Origin: Jacaranda mimosifolia
Taxonomy: Eukaryota; Streptophyta; Magnoliopsida; Lamiales; Bignoniaceae
Assembly (NCBI GenBank): GCA_018894105.1
Contig: CM032121.1
Coordinates: 4,816,507-4,880,506 of the forward strand
DNA: 64,000 nucleotides
Direction of reading: 5' to 3'
Shown here: positions 49,071 through 61,380 of the stretch, piece by piece
Numbering within the stretch: the first letter of the stretch is position 1
Layout of the letters: every line of letters starts with the position of its first letter
The notes under the pieces: generated by a model
What the model was told of the DNA's origin: nothing
Database searches by the model: none
What the model saw: only the letters and a program-made list of their open reading frames with translations
Program-made: the position numbers and the translations under genes

Positions 49071-51223
49071 CTAGTTTTTATCCCGTGCGTTGCATTGGGT
49101 AATAATTTTAAATTTAAAAATTTATTATATCTAGCATAATTGTAGTTTAAATATTTATATTCTTTATAAATATTACAAATATTAAACAAAAAAGAATAAC
49201 TAATTTAAGAAAAATTTCATAGAAATTTTATTGAATGCAATATAACAGTAGGAATAAGTGAAATATAACTATATTTCATGTCAATATGACTTATGTGTCA
49301 TTAGACCAAATGCTTTTGGAATCGCACCATTTCCATCAAATTTTCATATTTTTGCCTACACAAAAATATATATTAAAAAATAAAATAATATAGTGTATAT
49401 ATATTCAATATTTACTAAAATTGGTAGAAAATTATAAATAAAAAAAAATTAGTATAGTTTGTTATACATTAAATTTAAATAATTATGGATAGGATATATA
49501 TTATATATGGATATTGTACTCAAATTAAATAGAAAAATTATGACTATCTTAATATTCAAATAATTAGTATTTTAATTATTGAAGGTCACAAAATTTGTAC
49601 ATTTCACCTGATAATATTTTTAAATTTATGTCCTTCAAATCCACTTTCAAAGTTAATAATAATCAATATCATGGTCCAATAATATTGTATATAAAATTTA
49701 ATAATGACGCAAATTACTTATTCCAACTTAATTAGGCACTTATTATACCCTTTTTTTATCCCGTTTCAAAATTATTAATTATTCTATTACAATTATTAAC
49801 CAATCAAACTAAAATTTTCTGCATGTAATATTGGACAATTTGATTAATTTATTTAAAAGTATTTATATAATATTTAAAAGCATAAAATATATCAATAACA
49901 TCAGAATTAGTCAAAATGTAAAAAAAGAAAAGAAAAAATTGACTTGGCAAACAAACATAATAACTGCTTATGATCAAGAATATTATATAAATATTTTCTT
50001 CTAAAATCGTTTGAGCCAATTGAAAATATTTTTTTTCAGAACATGCAAGGGGCCTGGACATAATTAAAAAACTAATATAAATTTATTATTATAAACTAAA
50101 ATTTTTATTTTCAGACTCATCCACTCAACATAATCCAGAAACATTTATACTTTCCTACTATATAAAAACATCAATGTTGAAATTGATCTTTATCATTTTG
50201 TAAGAAAAAGTAAAAAAACTCTAAGCCACCACCAAAACATCAAACCAACAAAATGATAAAAATAAACAAATCATGGGTTAAAGAAAGTCATAACACACAC
50301 ACACAAATGACCAAAAGTGACCAAAAGTGAAGAATTAATATAAACAGTAGAAGATAAAATTTTCAACTTACCACAAAATTGAGGATTCAAATTTCTTTTG
50401 TAAATTAACCTGATTCATAAACATAAAAGTATACCAATATTGAAAACCATATGAAAATTAGAAGATACATATATATTCAATAAAATAGAATTGAACACAT
50501 CAAATAAATCATCCTATAGAGGTGAAGAAGGAAAAAAGACAAATATTTTTGTATTTTAAAGTATTAATGAATTATATGTTTCAGTTTATTTTTAGAATAA
50601 ATTACTTGTAGGAATTTTGAGCTTAGATTAAGGAATTTAACTTAATTAAAATATTTAAATATGGAATAGGACATAATTCAAGGAGTATCAAATTAAGGTT
50701 AATTTTCCAAACCAAATATACCCTTCCTGATTTTTGGCTAATTTTGCACTAATAAGTGTTTTATATATATATATATATATATATTTATACATGTGTGTGT
50801 GTGTGCACGCGCACGCGTGTGTGTGTTGGGGGGGGGGGGGGGATTACAAAATTAATATGAAAAATCAATATTTATATTATATATAGAGAGTACTTACCAA
50901 AATTAGATATAGAGTTACAAAAAAATCATTAATATAGTATTTAATTTTTTTTATATACAAAGAGAGAACTACAAAAAATTAATATCAAAAATCACATACA
51001 TAGATATATTGAGTACTTACCAATATTAGATATAGAGTTACAAAAAAATCAATTAACATAATATCTTTACATTAATAACAAAGTAACTCATCTTGATAGC
51101 AACTTGTATATGAAAATATGTTGAAATGGCAAAAAGGAACAAAACTAACTTATCCGCATCATTGCCACATAAGAAATATACTTAAAATAGACTTGAACAT
51201 CATTTTACTTTATGTATATTAGA
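49071..51223 (-). mobile_element. Third Helitron unit, 2,153 bp
   Basis: The 3' end is CTAG (49071-49074) with CCCAATGCAACGCACGGG on the minus strand. The 5' end is A|TCTAATATACATAAAGTAAA at 51223 followed by T. Both termini are complete and of the same family as the other units. Contains (TA)n(TG)n and a G-tract at 50828-50842. No helicase frame is present. Confidence 0.8.
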
Positions 51224-51837
51224 TTATATTATATTATACAAACAATTAAAAAATGTCCATAAATTGATTAAATTGTGCTCATCATTATTATTAAGAAATT
51301 ATTACTATTATTATTTAACACAAACAATTACTATGAAACAATAAAACAAAATCCAAAATTTTAGTAGAATATGAACCAAAGAATAGAAAGTCAATTTTAG
51401 AACAAAATGCACTCTACACTAAAAAATCCATTTTGTTATTATACCTCAAATTGAATAAGTATATTTGACCGATCTCTACATTTACAATTCATTGAATCCC
51501 TCTTATTAATACTCTTTACAATATGTTGATAATGAATAGAAGTAAAATTACTAGTACATGACAAGACAATGTAATAATTGCTTGAGATGCATATAACTTT
51601 TTTAATAATAAATAATATAATGGTACATAAATATATCAGGTTATTACACTGTTTGCACATTATTATAACTTGTGATTGTAGCACGCTGTCTCTGCGTGCT
51701 CATTAATTTATCATATTATTGATGTTAAATTATATTAATAAATAATAAAATACTTAACTTTTTATAATGTATGTGTAGCTTAATATAACTATCACTTTAA
51801 ATATGTAAAAGACTTTTTTTTTTTTATATAGTATAGA
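51224..51837 (-). other. Interval ending in another Helitron-type 5' terminus
   Basis: TATAGTATAGA|T at 51827-51838 reads on the minus strand as A|TCTATACTATATAAAAAAAA, the same terminus type as the Helitron in copy A. Its 3' end is not identified, so the left limit is arbitrary. Confidence 0.4.
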
Positions 51838-51984
51838 TAATAATGCAAAAGACAAGTGGCATATGGTAATTGCCTAATTGGTAATTATGGCCCAATACTT
51901 ACAAATACGTGGGAGATATTTTTTTTAAAGTATTATTTTCACATTTTACTTAATATTTGTATATAATATATATATATAAAAACA

Positions 51985-52160
51985 CTTAGCTTGCAAGCCT
52001 TGGAGCTACTATATTAAAAGCTCAAGTTTAGCTCGATCCTAAACACGAGCTAGATAGACTTGATTCGAGCTCGAAAAGTGTCGAGTTGAGCAGAGCTTTT
52101 TGATGTGGAGTCGAGCTAACTCATGAGCCGGCTCGACTCAACTTGCACTTTTAATTTGCA
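51985..52160. mobile_element. Fragment related to the GAGCTCG-rich TIR element
   Basis: GCTCGA/TCGAGC motifs and a right end GGCTCGACTCAACTTGCAC resemble the element at 38191-38521. No clear left end or target repeat, so probably truncated. Confidence 0.5.
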
Positions 52161-52731
52161 TTAATCAAGTGTTCTTGCAATAATAAAAACGTATCATGCT
52201 AAGATTGGCTTTTGTACAAAATTGCAAAAATGCTAGATATTAAAAAATAAAAAATAAAAAATCCGTCCAAATACTCTAACAGGACAGCCAAGATTCTCAG
52301 GATTAATGAATCCTATTATTTGTTTATTTCAATCTATCTTATTAAACATAACTTCCCTTACCATTCCGAATAATTATTCAGGTATTCATCACATCAAACA
52401 AATGAACATAACCTTAAGTCTCGACACACAACCGATGGGTCTTGAATGTAAACACAAGCTTATATTCGATATTATGAAGTCTAAAGATTCTAATCAGCAA
52501 TCCTTAAAGCACTAGTCAAAGGTGGCCAAGGTTTAATGATGAAACAAGAAAGAGAACAAATTAAGATGATGTAGCATTAAAGATGTAGTCAATGGTGGGG
52601 AGCTTTTGAAGGAAAATGCAGTTCAAAGATTATGGACAAGTCACATCACAATTCGCACGCTCGAATGAGGAAGACTAAAGTTGGTCCATTATGCACTCTA
52701 GCCTAGAATTGGATTCCACTCCCAACCCACG

Positions 52732-52767
<36 letters not shown>

Positions 52768-53000
52768 ATATTTACTTTACTCTTGTGGGAACCTTTTGCA
52801 GAGGTATAGGTTAATGACTCCACACAAATTTATACGTACAATATAGAAGAAATAATCATTCATTGGCAGGGAACAATACTCACAAATCTAGAGATCTTAG
52901 TAGTTGGGTGTTCAACCGCTTCTACCCCATATCAATACAGCTTAAAATTAAGCCTTATGAACAAATAAAAAGCAACAAATGCTAGCTGATCATAAATTCT
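52161..53000. other. Intergenic region downstream of the glycosylase gene
   Basis: Contains (GT)n at about 52733-52765. No gene recognised; the minus-strand transcript of the glycosylase may end in its right part. Confidence 0.5.
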
Positions 53001-53280
53001 GGACTTCTAACAATCACTTCCCAGATTGATCTCAATTCAAGTCCTCCGGGATTCCTAGCTTCCATAAATTCTAAAAAACGCATATAACCTTGAGCATACG
53101 AGCAAGATATTATCACTTAAATAAAAATGGCCGGAACTCGCTTACATGATCAGTAACATAGGGAATGCTGGAACTCTCTGCCAGGATTCTTGCAGAATTC
53201 TTTTCTAGCCATTCATCAGGTAGAGGAAGCAAAGAAATTTCTCCAATCATAAAGTCCGCAGCAGACTTGTTGTTTCCTTA

Positions 53281-53337
53281 TCACTGGTTCCAAATACATG
53301 CCCTAAAAAAGCATACCAGAAAATATATCAAAACAAA

Positions 53338-53372
<35 letters not shown>

Positions 53373-56300
53373 TTCAAATGTATTCTAACAGCAAAGAGAA
53401 AAAGGAGCTGACAGAAATAGAAATTAAGATGGCTCCGGCACAGTATAAAAGCAAGGAAAGTAAGGTTAGCAAGGGCATAAACTATATGTACTTCAGGTTT
53501 CATGCAAAGTTCAAATATATGGTTCCACAAAGTAGTATCCAACAAACATAAGAAGCTCCAGGTCAGAACCTCAGCATCAAAAATTTATTAGTCTCCTAAA
53601 ACTACTTGATCAATTCTTAAGTATGTCATAACATCCTTATGGATAAATGGATCACTGAATCCTCTTAAAACAATCATCAGGGACCATTTTCATTACAGTT
53701 TATACCAGTAGAAATTATGAACAATGCACATATACATAACTCATGTGTACCAATAGATATCTCTTGAATAATGAAGACATATTTTGAAACCACTCTATAT
53801 CCAACATCAATGGGAACAGACAGACAGACAATGATGACAAACATGGGATTGTGAATAGCGAAGTTTCAGAAGACAGTAGAGCTCCAACATCCCACTTTTG
53901 CAAAGCTAATAACACGAACTGGTATGAAGAATTCTTCCATGTCTAGGGAAAAGATCGGCATCCTTTTTTATCCACTTCACCACAGTGTTCTCAGTGCAGA
54001 AAACAAACCAGTCGCCAATAAAGTAGCTTCTCAGTTAAGCTTGTGCTCTCTTCCACTTTGTAAAAGTATTATGTTATTTCTGGAACTAGTAATAAAAGCT
54101 ACACCAACTGAAGCAAGCAAAGTCATGTAGTTGATCAATCAATAGAGCACCTTTGAGATCTATCTCCAGCCATATTGTTGCTTCTATTCAAAAAGGTTAA
54201 GGTGAAGGTTAACGTCATGACTTAAAATCATTGTCCATAAGTTTTTGTTATCCACCTCAATTTCTTATTTGGTAAATTATTTTAATTTTTTCCTTACAAG
54301 GCATTCATCTGAGGAATATCTTTCCTCAACAAAAACTTTACAAATTGAAATGAACGTCAAGGAAAACAACTGTATCCCTATCCTCCAGCTATTTAACCTT
54401 CACATGAGATGCCATATTACTCGAACCAAATGTATGATGACCACAATGTGTATAATTTAATGCACTCATCTTCATACCATTAAAATGGATACAGCTCTTA
54501 GCTCTCTTCACCTTCTTTCATCAGTGAAACTGATGCCATAACATTATTCACTAAACATATCAGTTTCTGAACAATCACCAGCACTTCGTGATCTAGCATA
54601 TCATATGATGCACGGAAGATTGTTCTCTCTGAATTTTCTCAATGCACACAAAGCCTTAGATAGAATGCACAAACCCACGTTAAACTTTCACAAAGCTTCA
54701 ATATCCCACACACAGCAATTCCACACCATCCATTTCTTTTCACTCTATAAGGTCTCCTATCCACATTTCTGAGAATAAACTCAGGATGCAAAAACAAGAT
54801 AACAGATATAGGTAGTACATGAAGTGTTTCGCATGCCTTAATATTTCAATTGTCTCCATTGACACAATGTCAGTTTTACCCTAGGATAATATTACTTCTT
54901 AATCAAGTCATATACACAGCTAAATCACATTTTCCCAAAAAAATCAAGTGCACCTAGATCGGGGCTTAGGCATAGGACCAACGAGATTATCAAATTTAAA
55001 AACAATTACAAGGGAGTGGGACTAATACATCCAACAAAATCATATGAATGGGTAATTTTAGAACATAATTCGGTATCCTATGTTTGTCCATCTCAGCTTT
55101 CCCCTGATGTGTCCATATAATTCCCCAAGTTTAAATATAATTACTTGTTGAATCTTACCTTATGACAACAATGATTATTTTAGGACACATTTTATTCAGG
55201 CCAACAAGGTCGGCATATGAATGGACTTAATTTTGCTAACCAAGCTTATCACTTGCTCTTTGAGCTGATGAAAGGTACCCTAAGTGAGTTGATAGTTATG
55301 AGCAAGCTTCATTACCCTGCATAAGCATGGATTAATACTTAGATGCCTGAGAAATTGGCAATAGTCTTGTACTGCCATTAAGAAAGGATATATTCTGCTG
55401 ATGTCTTAAAAAGCTAACTGAATGTATAGTTCTTTTCATTTCAACTGAATTCATAGTAAAACAACAATAATCCATCAGTAAGCCAAGAAGTCCAAGAAAC
55501 TCAACTACTAAGGGGGGGGGGGGGGGGAGGCAATTACTGTCGAACAAACTAGATAGATGAGAGCTGAATTCAACACCATTTTCAGGACCATTCAAATCTG
55601 AACAACCAAAGTCCTCTAACGCTGACTGTTGTTATCAAACATACTGGAAACACAAACCTATTAAATGGTATCAATATTCAATAGTCAAACATACTAGAAA
55701 ATATATTCTTTCACTTCAACTGCAACTACAAGTAGTCTATCTTTAATGCAAGTCAGAGGACTCTGCTTTTGTGATCCATAAAACCTTTGATCATCCTATA
55801 CTGAAATACTAATTTGGCAAGTTGTGCAAGGAAGACGTTGTTCAAGACGACTGAGACATTCATTAATCAGCCAAAAACATTCAAATCTATAAGCATGAGA
55901 CAACATAAGCTGATGTCCATAAGAATTTGAATTTAATTGACTAGAAGGTAGTGAACTCTTGGGTCAATGCAGAAATAATCTGATCTACAGGACATTTAAT
56001 ATTCATTTTTAAAAAATGAAAAACAAAAAAGAAAAACAAAAGAACACAGTAGAAACATAAAACTTTCATAGAATTTAGGAAAATACTAAGATAAAAGAAA
56101 CATTTTAAACAGATATCACACTTAGAATTAGACATTAATATTCTCCTATATTCCATCAATTTCCACAGATATTTAATCAAAAAGCAAACAAAGATGGCAG
56201 AAAAGATTTTCGGCATTCTCAAGTCTAACAAAAGTGAGAATCTTAACCCATATGGCTTGGGCAAGAACTTCTCCACCAACTTCTTATCGCAGCACCTAAC

Positions 56301-59094
56301 ATAGCTGCCCATTACTTGATTAATCTCAATCAACTAACTCGCATCATGTCTCCACAAAAAGATTTACTAGCTGGCACCTTTTCCACTAAAAGGAATGCAT
56401 ATAATCTCTTAAGTGTTTAAAACGTTTAAACTAGACAGTAAAACATTGGCTATATCCCAGTATAACAGGACAGCTCTACTTGCAGATGCACATATATCCG
56501 AAAACATGATCGAGCAGGGGTCACTAATTGCGTAACATAAGAGTATGATTCAAATTTGTGAAAAAATGTAGAAAAGGATACCATCCAATCTAAAACATAT
56601 CCAGCTTATATTGTTCCCCACAAAGCAGAACACTTACCACTGTCTAGCAATGCTAGAACAACTTCTGAATTCTTAAATAAAAAGAAGCAAAGAAGTATGA
56701 CTCAAATTTGTGACAGTGTAGGAAGAATTACCATCCAATCTAAAACATATCTAGCCTATATTGTTCGCTATAGAGCGGCACACATGCTACTGTCTAACGA
56801 TGCTCAGAAGAACTTTTAAATTCTTTTAAGGCAAAAAAAAAAAAAAGAGAGAGAGAGAGAGAAGAAGGAAACAAAGAAACAATTAATTATTTCAATTTAA
56901 TCTGGCACATCTATCGCATCAATAGCATGTAACATAAACTAGGTGCGATATGAGTATTTGCCAACTGTAAGTTTGGCCATTACTTCATGGTCATGAGTCA
57001 TCCAAAGAGAGATCACCAAAAGGAGATAAGACAAATGAAACTAAAATTTTGTCAACGAAAACTATACCATTAGCCTAATGGCAGATCCACTTCTTAACAA
57101 GCAATTGATGATCCCTAAGAATTTGAACACAGAACTCATGAATCAAAATTCCCAATTCTGCACGAGTAGATCATACCAGTCCAATAGTTCAACAAACGCA
57201 TGTACTCTTATATTTTAGTTAAGGTAGACTGTATTTGTTAATCAACCCGGAACTCACATGATACAGAGGTTTTTGGCCAGATTTCTTGTTGCCAAATTAT
57301 CAATGTGAGACGGAATACCTATTTTTCTTGTCCTCAACACTTCCTCACGGCCTGAGTATCTGCTAGGTAGATAGACATGGTTCCAACTTCTCAACTAGTT
57401 CTAGATTTTTTATATTCCTTGAAATATAAACGATAGATAAACATTTTGACAAGTATCGACTACTGTGCATAAAGATAGTCTGTATAAAGATCCTATGTTA
57501 ACAATCTGTTATTAAATACACATGCAGTGGTCACGTTTGCATCTGAAATTCTAGACCATCAAGCTATTGTGCATTTGGAACTCAAACCTACCTTACATAT
57601 TCAGGACTTATATCAAATACTTAATCCATATAGAAATACCATAGGATTTCTAACTCTAGCTTATTTTATGCCATATCACTTCTTGGAAATGATAGAAACC
57701 AGCTAAAAACAGTTTAAAAAATTCAACATTATCTAAAGCTCCTTCAACTAATGAGCAAATTATTTAAACCCAAAAAATTCACATTAAGGGAATATGTGTG
57801 ATTCAGCAATGCATGAATCTAGATAGTGAAGATATTCCACAAGTCTGTTAGAAAGAAAAATAAACAACTACCCCATGTTGCCAATGCCATTAACCGGTTC
57901 CACAAACTGCAGCTGATGCTGATGCTCATTTTGCTGCGGCTCTATCTGCTGCAATGGCTGCACAACACTGCCCTCAAGGGTCACTGAAGAACTTGTGGTC
58001 GGAGCTCCCTTCCCCTCAACAAACCGCCACATGTACCATGCCCCAACTGACCTGTAAGGCTTCCACTTCTCACACAACTGTTCCATCTGTGAAGGCCTAG
58101 GCAACTCCTCCAAACCATACAACAACTGCACCCCTTTCCTAACCCCTAAGTCACTCACAGGTAAAACATCTGGTCTGTGCAGCGAGAATATCATGAACAT
58201 GTGGACTGACCACGATCCTATTCCCTTCACCATGGAAAGCATCGTGAACAACGACCTATCGTCCATTTTCACGACAGTATCATCCGACAAAATCCCTGAT
58301 TTATACTTATTCGCCAGGTCGTACAAATAGCTGGACTTGCGTCCAGAAACCCCAATTTGCTTAAGCTGTTGGGAAGAGAGAGCAAGGACGGAATCAGGGC
58401 AGATGGAGTCCTCGCCACCGCAAAGGGAGACAAAGCGTGTATAAATAGATGTGCCAGCTTTGTAGGCAAGTTGCTGATAGAGAATGCTCTTGGTTAGAGC
58501 GTGGAACGGGGAAAGGTGGGACTCAAACTGAGGTGGCGGATGGGTGTCAATTAGCGGGCACAGCAAAGGATCGGCTGCACGGAGATGGCGGATGGCTAAT
58601 TCAATTTCTCCATCAGCAGACAAAGGTTTGATAACTTGGGGCAGAACTCTAGATGCTTGGGAGGCGCTCCGCCGCCGGTTCTTGGCGGTATTTGTCGCAG
58701 CGGGCGTGGTCGGAGTAATGGCGGCGGTGGCGGGCGTGAGGGCTAAGGAAGAGAAGGCCGAGGTGGAGGAATCATCGGCAGTGGGTTGAGGAATAGGGGG
58801 TTTCTCGTCGGTGGTGGGGGTGGAAAGTTTACGGATCTTTTGGGGTCGAATTGGAATTTTGGAAGGGTTCTGGGGATTATGGGAGATTTCAGTGGCAGTG
58901 GCATGGGAAGTCTCAGCGACAGAGGGGGGTTGAGGCTGAGAAATCTCTGCATTAGAGTCGGAATTGGGTGCCGATTTGTGAGATGATGATTGCGGCTCAG
59001 AATCTTGTTGTATATTGGGGGTTTCGATTCGGGACTGGGATTGGAATTCAGGTTTAGGTAGAGCGTCGATTTGGGGGTGGGTCTGCTTACCCAT
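53281..59094 (-). CDS. DNA-3-methyladenine glycosylase (AlkA/HhH-GPD family), two exons
   Basis: Exon 1 59094-57872, intron 57871-53303 (GT-AG, about 4.6 kb), exon 2 53302-53281; 414 residues. The enzyme removes alkylated bases such as 3-methyladenine, starting base-excision repair, normally in the nucleus. Residues 1-150 are Pro/Ser/Thr-rich and probably disordered, with a basic patch KNRRR near 138-142. The glycosylase fold follows (160-362): LYQQLAYKAG, the helix-hairpin-helix MVKGIGSWSVHM (288-299) and the catalytic Asp315 in LPVSDLG. Without splicing the frame ends in NGIGNMG* (TAG 57868-57870), 408 residues. The donor inside that codon and an acceptor after TTTTTTAG at 53303-53304 instead give NMG-ACIWNQ*. 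From memory plant homologues end in a similar ACxWxQ tail. That choice is inference; the catalytic part is certain. Confidence 0.88.
53303..57871 (-). other. Large terminal intron of the glycosylase gene (inferred)
   Basis: No second gene recognised inside. It contains (GA)n at 53340-53368 and 56845-56862, a G-tract at 55513-55527 and a 152-bp tandem duplication. Base composition is less extreme than the neighbouring Helitron region, in keeping with transcribed DNA. Confidence 0.55.
56541..56835. repeat. Two ~150-bp diverged tandem copies in the intron
   Basis: 56541-56692 and 56693-56835 share CAAATTTGTGA, ACCATCCAATCTAAAACATA and TATATTGTTC, with many substitutions elsewhere. Confidence 0.85.
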
Positions 59095-59130
59095 GTGAGC
59101 ACGATGAGAAGACCAATTAAAGCTATGAGT

Positions 59131-59180
59131 GGTGGCGGTAGCGGTAGCGGTAGCGGTAGCGGTGGCGGTGAAGGTGGCGG
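59131..59180. repeat. (GGTAGC)n / GGTGGC hexanucleotide repeat in the glycosylase 5' flank
   Basis: About eight hexamer units lie 40-90 bp upstream of the start codon, probably in the 5' untranslated region. Confidence 0.9.
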
Positions 59181-59259
59181 AGGGTGGTGGGGTTGGGGAT
59201 TAGAAGGAGAAAGAGGGGAAGTCTGTTTCTTTGGGGAGAATACGGTAAAATTGCATATT

Positions 59260-59920
59260 TAGTTTTAGTCTTTAAGTCAATGGACTGACACTGACCAGAG
59301 TCCTGACGGTTATACGATTTCGCACGTTGCTGTTGATCCGGATCCATATGGATAGTACTTGCCCCGTCAAAAACTTGGTCGGATTCAAGTCACCTTCAAT
59401 CTCAATGATGGTTGGTTTTGGATTCTGTGTCCTGCAGCTAGAGCCATCAATGAGTTGGATTTAATTATCAAATTAGTCACGTTCGAATTTAAATTTAATT
59501 ATTAAAATTTATATTTGAATTTAACCCAATATTTTATAGAATTTTTAGTAGTCAGTATCATATCCGAATTTGATGAATATTTGAATTTTGATTAAAAAAA
59601 GGGCATCTTATTTATAAATACCTAAACCTTTTTTTAATTTTGTGTTTAGTCCCTATCCACCTTTTTTTTAGTTTCAACTCCTCAATTCAATTTTGTCTTT
59701 CAAATTGACTACCCATGCACTTGTTTTGACCAAAAAATCCCCCAAAACCTTATTTTTTCTTCTTTTTTCTTTTTTATTTGACATTATTCCTTCTCTCTCT
59801 TCATTCTTTCTTCTTTCCCGCTAGCTCTCTCCCACGAACAGCAAGTAAGATTTTTTTTTTTTTTTTGGTTTTTCGCCATTCTCAAATTGGTTCAGCGGGA
59901 AGATCCTTAGCGCATTTATT
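59260..59920. other. Upstream region of the glycosylase gene
   Basis: Promoter side of the minus-strand glycosylase. It is AT-rich with poly-T/CT tracts; no other gene is clear. Confidence 0.4.
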
Positions 59921-59930
59921 GCCTCCTTAT

Positions 59931-60340
59931 TTTGAGATGGAGTTTATTAATCGCATAACAGTAGGTGGAAGAAGGTAAGACTTCGTGAATTTGAGCTTAA
60001 TAAAAATGTCTTCGAGTGGCCAAGATGCTAAAACTTAGCCATTAAAAAGTTGTGTGTGCAATGATGAACTCTATATTTTGTCAATTTATGAAGGTATGAG
60101 TTGATAAAGTTATTGTTTCATATTGAGAAAAATGGCCTGGAATAAGTTCTGAGCTCAATAAATTGCAATATTTCACTCCGGATAAGAAGACGTATGTCAT
60201 TTTGAAAACTGATAATGACGTTTTGAATATGATTCGATTGAATATTTTGCTTAAAATAGGCATTGTTGATATAATGGTTGTCCAAAAAAAGAACCAAAAA
60301 GACGTGGAAGGAAAATATGTTATATTTATTGGTAAGTTTC
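59931..60340 (+). pseudogene. Remnant resembling the N-terminal PB1-like domain of MULE transposases
   Basis: FEMEFINRITVGGRR (59931-59975) is followed by a GTAAGA donor. A second open part (about 60150-60335) reads LQYFTPDKKTYVILKTDNDV and goes on with LNMIRLN...VDIMVV. That resembles the KYF-P-KK-L-I-NDKDL--MI pattern of the PB1-like domain at the start of many plant MULE/MUSTANG transposases. Stops separate the two parts, and no DDE or SWIM domain follows, so it would be a broken copy. The match is from memory. Confidence 0.4.
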
Positions 60341-60846
60341 TTCATATTTTCATATTAGTATTGCATCAATTTTTCGTTATGCTTCCGATGTGTTTCGATT
60401 AGTACCTAATTGTTATATGTTCTTCCTCCTTAATAAGATATTTTATTTATACATTGTCATACTTAGTAGTTCACTAATTAATACCAAATTAGTGCAATTT
60501 AGTACTTCCATTCTGATACTTCAATACTTCTACTCAATCTCCACATTAGTAGCTATAGGAGTTTTGAGATTGTTGATAATAATAAATTGTGTGTTGTGAA
60601 TTTACATAGTTGGATTTACATAAATTATGTGCGTAGAACAAGATGACTGAAACACATTGCAAAACTATACAATGCTTTGGAAGTAAGCTTGTGCTTCTAT
60701 TAAATAAGAGTCATTTTCCTACCATTTAGTGCAAATTGATATGACGATGGATTTGTTTTTCGTTTTATTGTAAATTTGTACTTGTATTACCATTTGTCAG
60801 TACTTATAAAATAATATTTTGATTGATTTTGTTTCTCTTCAATTAG

Positions 60847-60958
60847 GAAAAAGATTACGCAAAGAAGACAAAGACTTAAAAAAAGATGGATTAGAAATAG
60901 ACCGTGTAAACGTAATTATGATACTTCTAAATTCGTCCCTGTCTGGAGGACATGTTAA
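60847..60958 (+). other. Possible orphan coding exon (37 codons)
   Basis: After a TTCAATTAG acceptor-like site an open frame reads KKITQRRQRLKKRWIRNRPC and ends in SKFVPVWRTC* with TAA 60956-60958. The basic, tryptophan-containing composition looks coding, but the family is unknown and no upstream exon could be joined with confidence. Confidence 0.25.
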
Positions 60959-61380
60959 GTTGAAGTATTTGTATTATATTGTATTTTAATTGAAGAATTT
61001 TTATAGATTTATTTGTGTTGTATACTTTATAAAATACAGATATATTGTAATATCATTTTAGTGTGAAAGGAATCATGAATGAGTATTCTTTTTGGCTATT
61101 GGGAAGGTTTACATTGGAGCTATTATTCAGATTGATTTTTCATTTTATCATAATGATAATATCTTATGTTAGTACTGTAATACCTCATTTCAACAAAATA
61201 ATACTTCACTTTTGCAACAAAATACTTGATTTTAGAAGAACAATACCCCATCTTCAGCATTTAATACTTCATCAAAGTGATTCTATACTTCAATGTTGCA
61301 TGCCTATTTTGCCTCAAATTATTAGTGAAACTAAATATAAAACCATACCCAAATCATAAATCATATTTTCTTCATGAAAT
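60959..61380. other. AT-rich interval with repeated TACTTCA motifs
   Basis: Between 61170 and 61300 the motif ATACTT/ATACCYCA recurs every 20-25 bp, similar in style to the GTACTT motifs of the following array. No gene recognised. Confidence 0.5.

Noticed and set aside
53146..53275. Exon-like minus-strand frame (IGEISLLPLPDEWLEKN...) with a GTAAGC donor
   Set aside because: It lies directly 3' of the inferred glycosylase stop, its upstream acceptor is weak, and other frames are equally open; it is taken as 3' UTR, though transcript data could revive it.
58449..59262. Plus-strand frames opposite the glycosylase N-terminus
   Set aside because: Antisense of the Pro/Ser-rich segment and the GGTAGC repeat; no domain.
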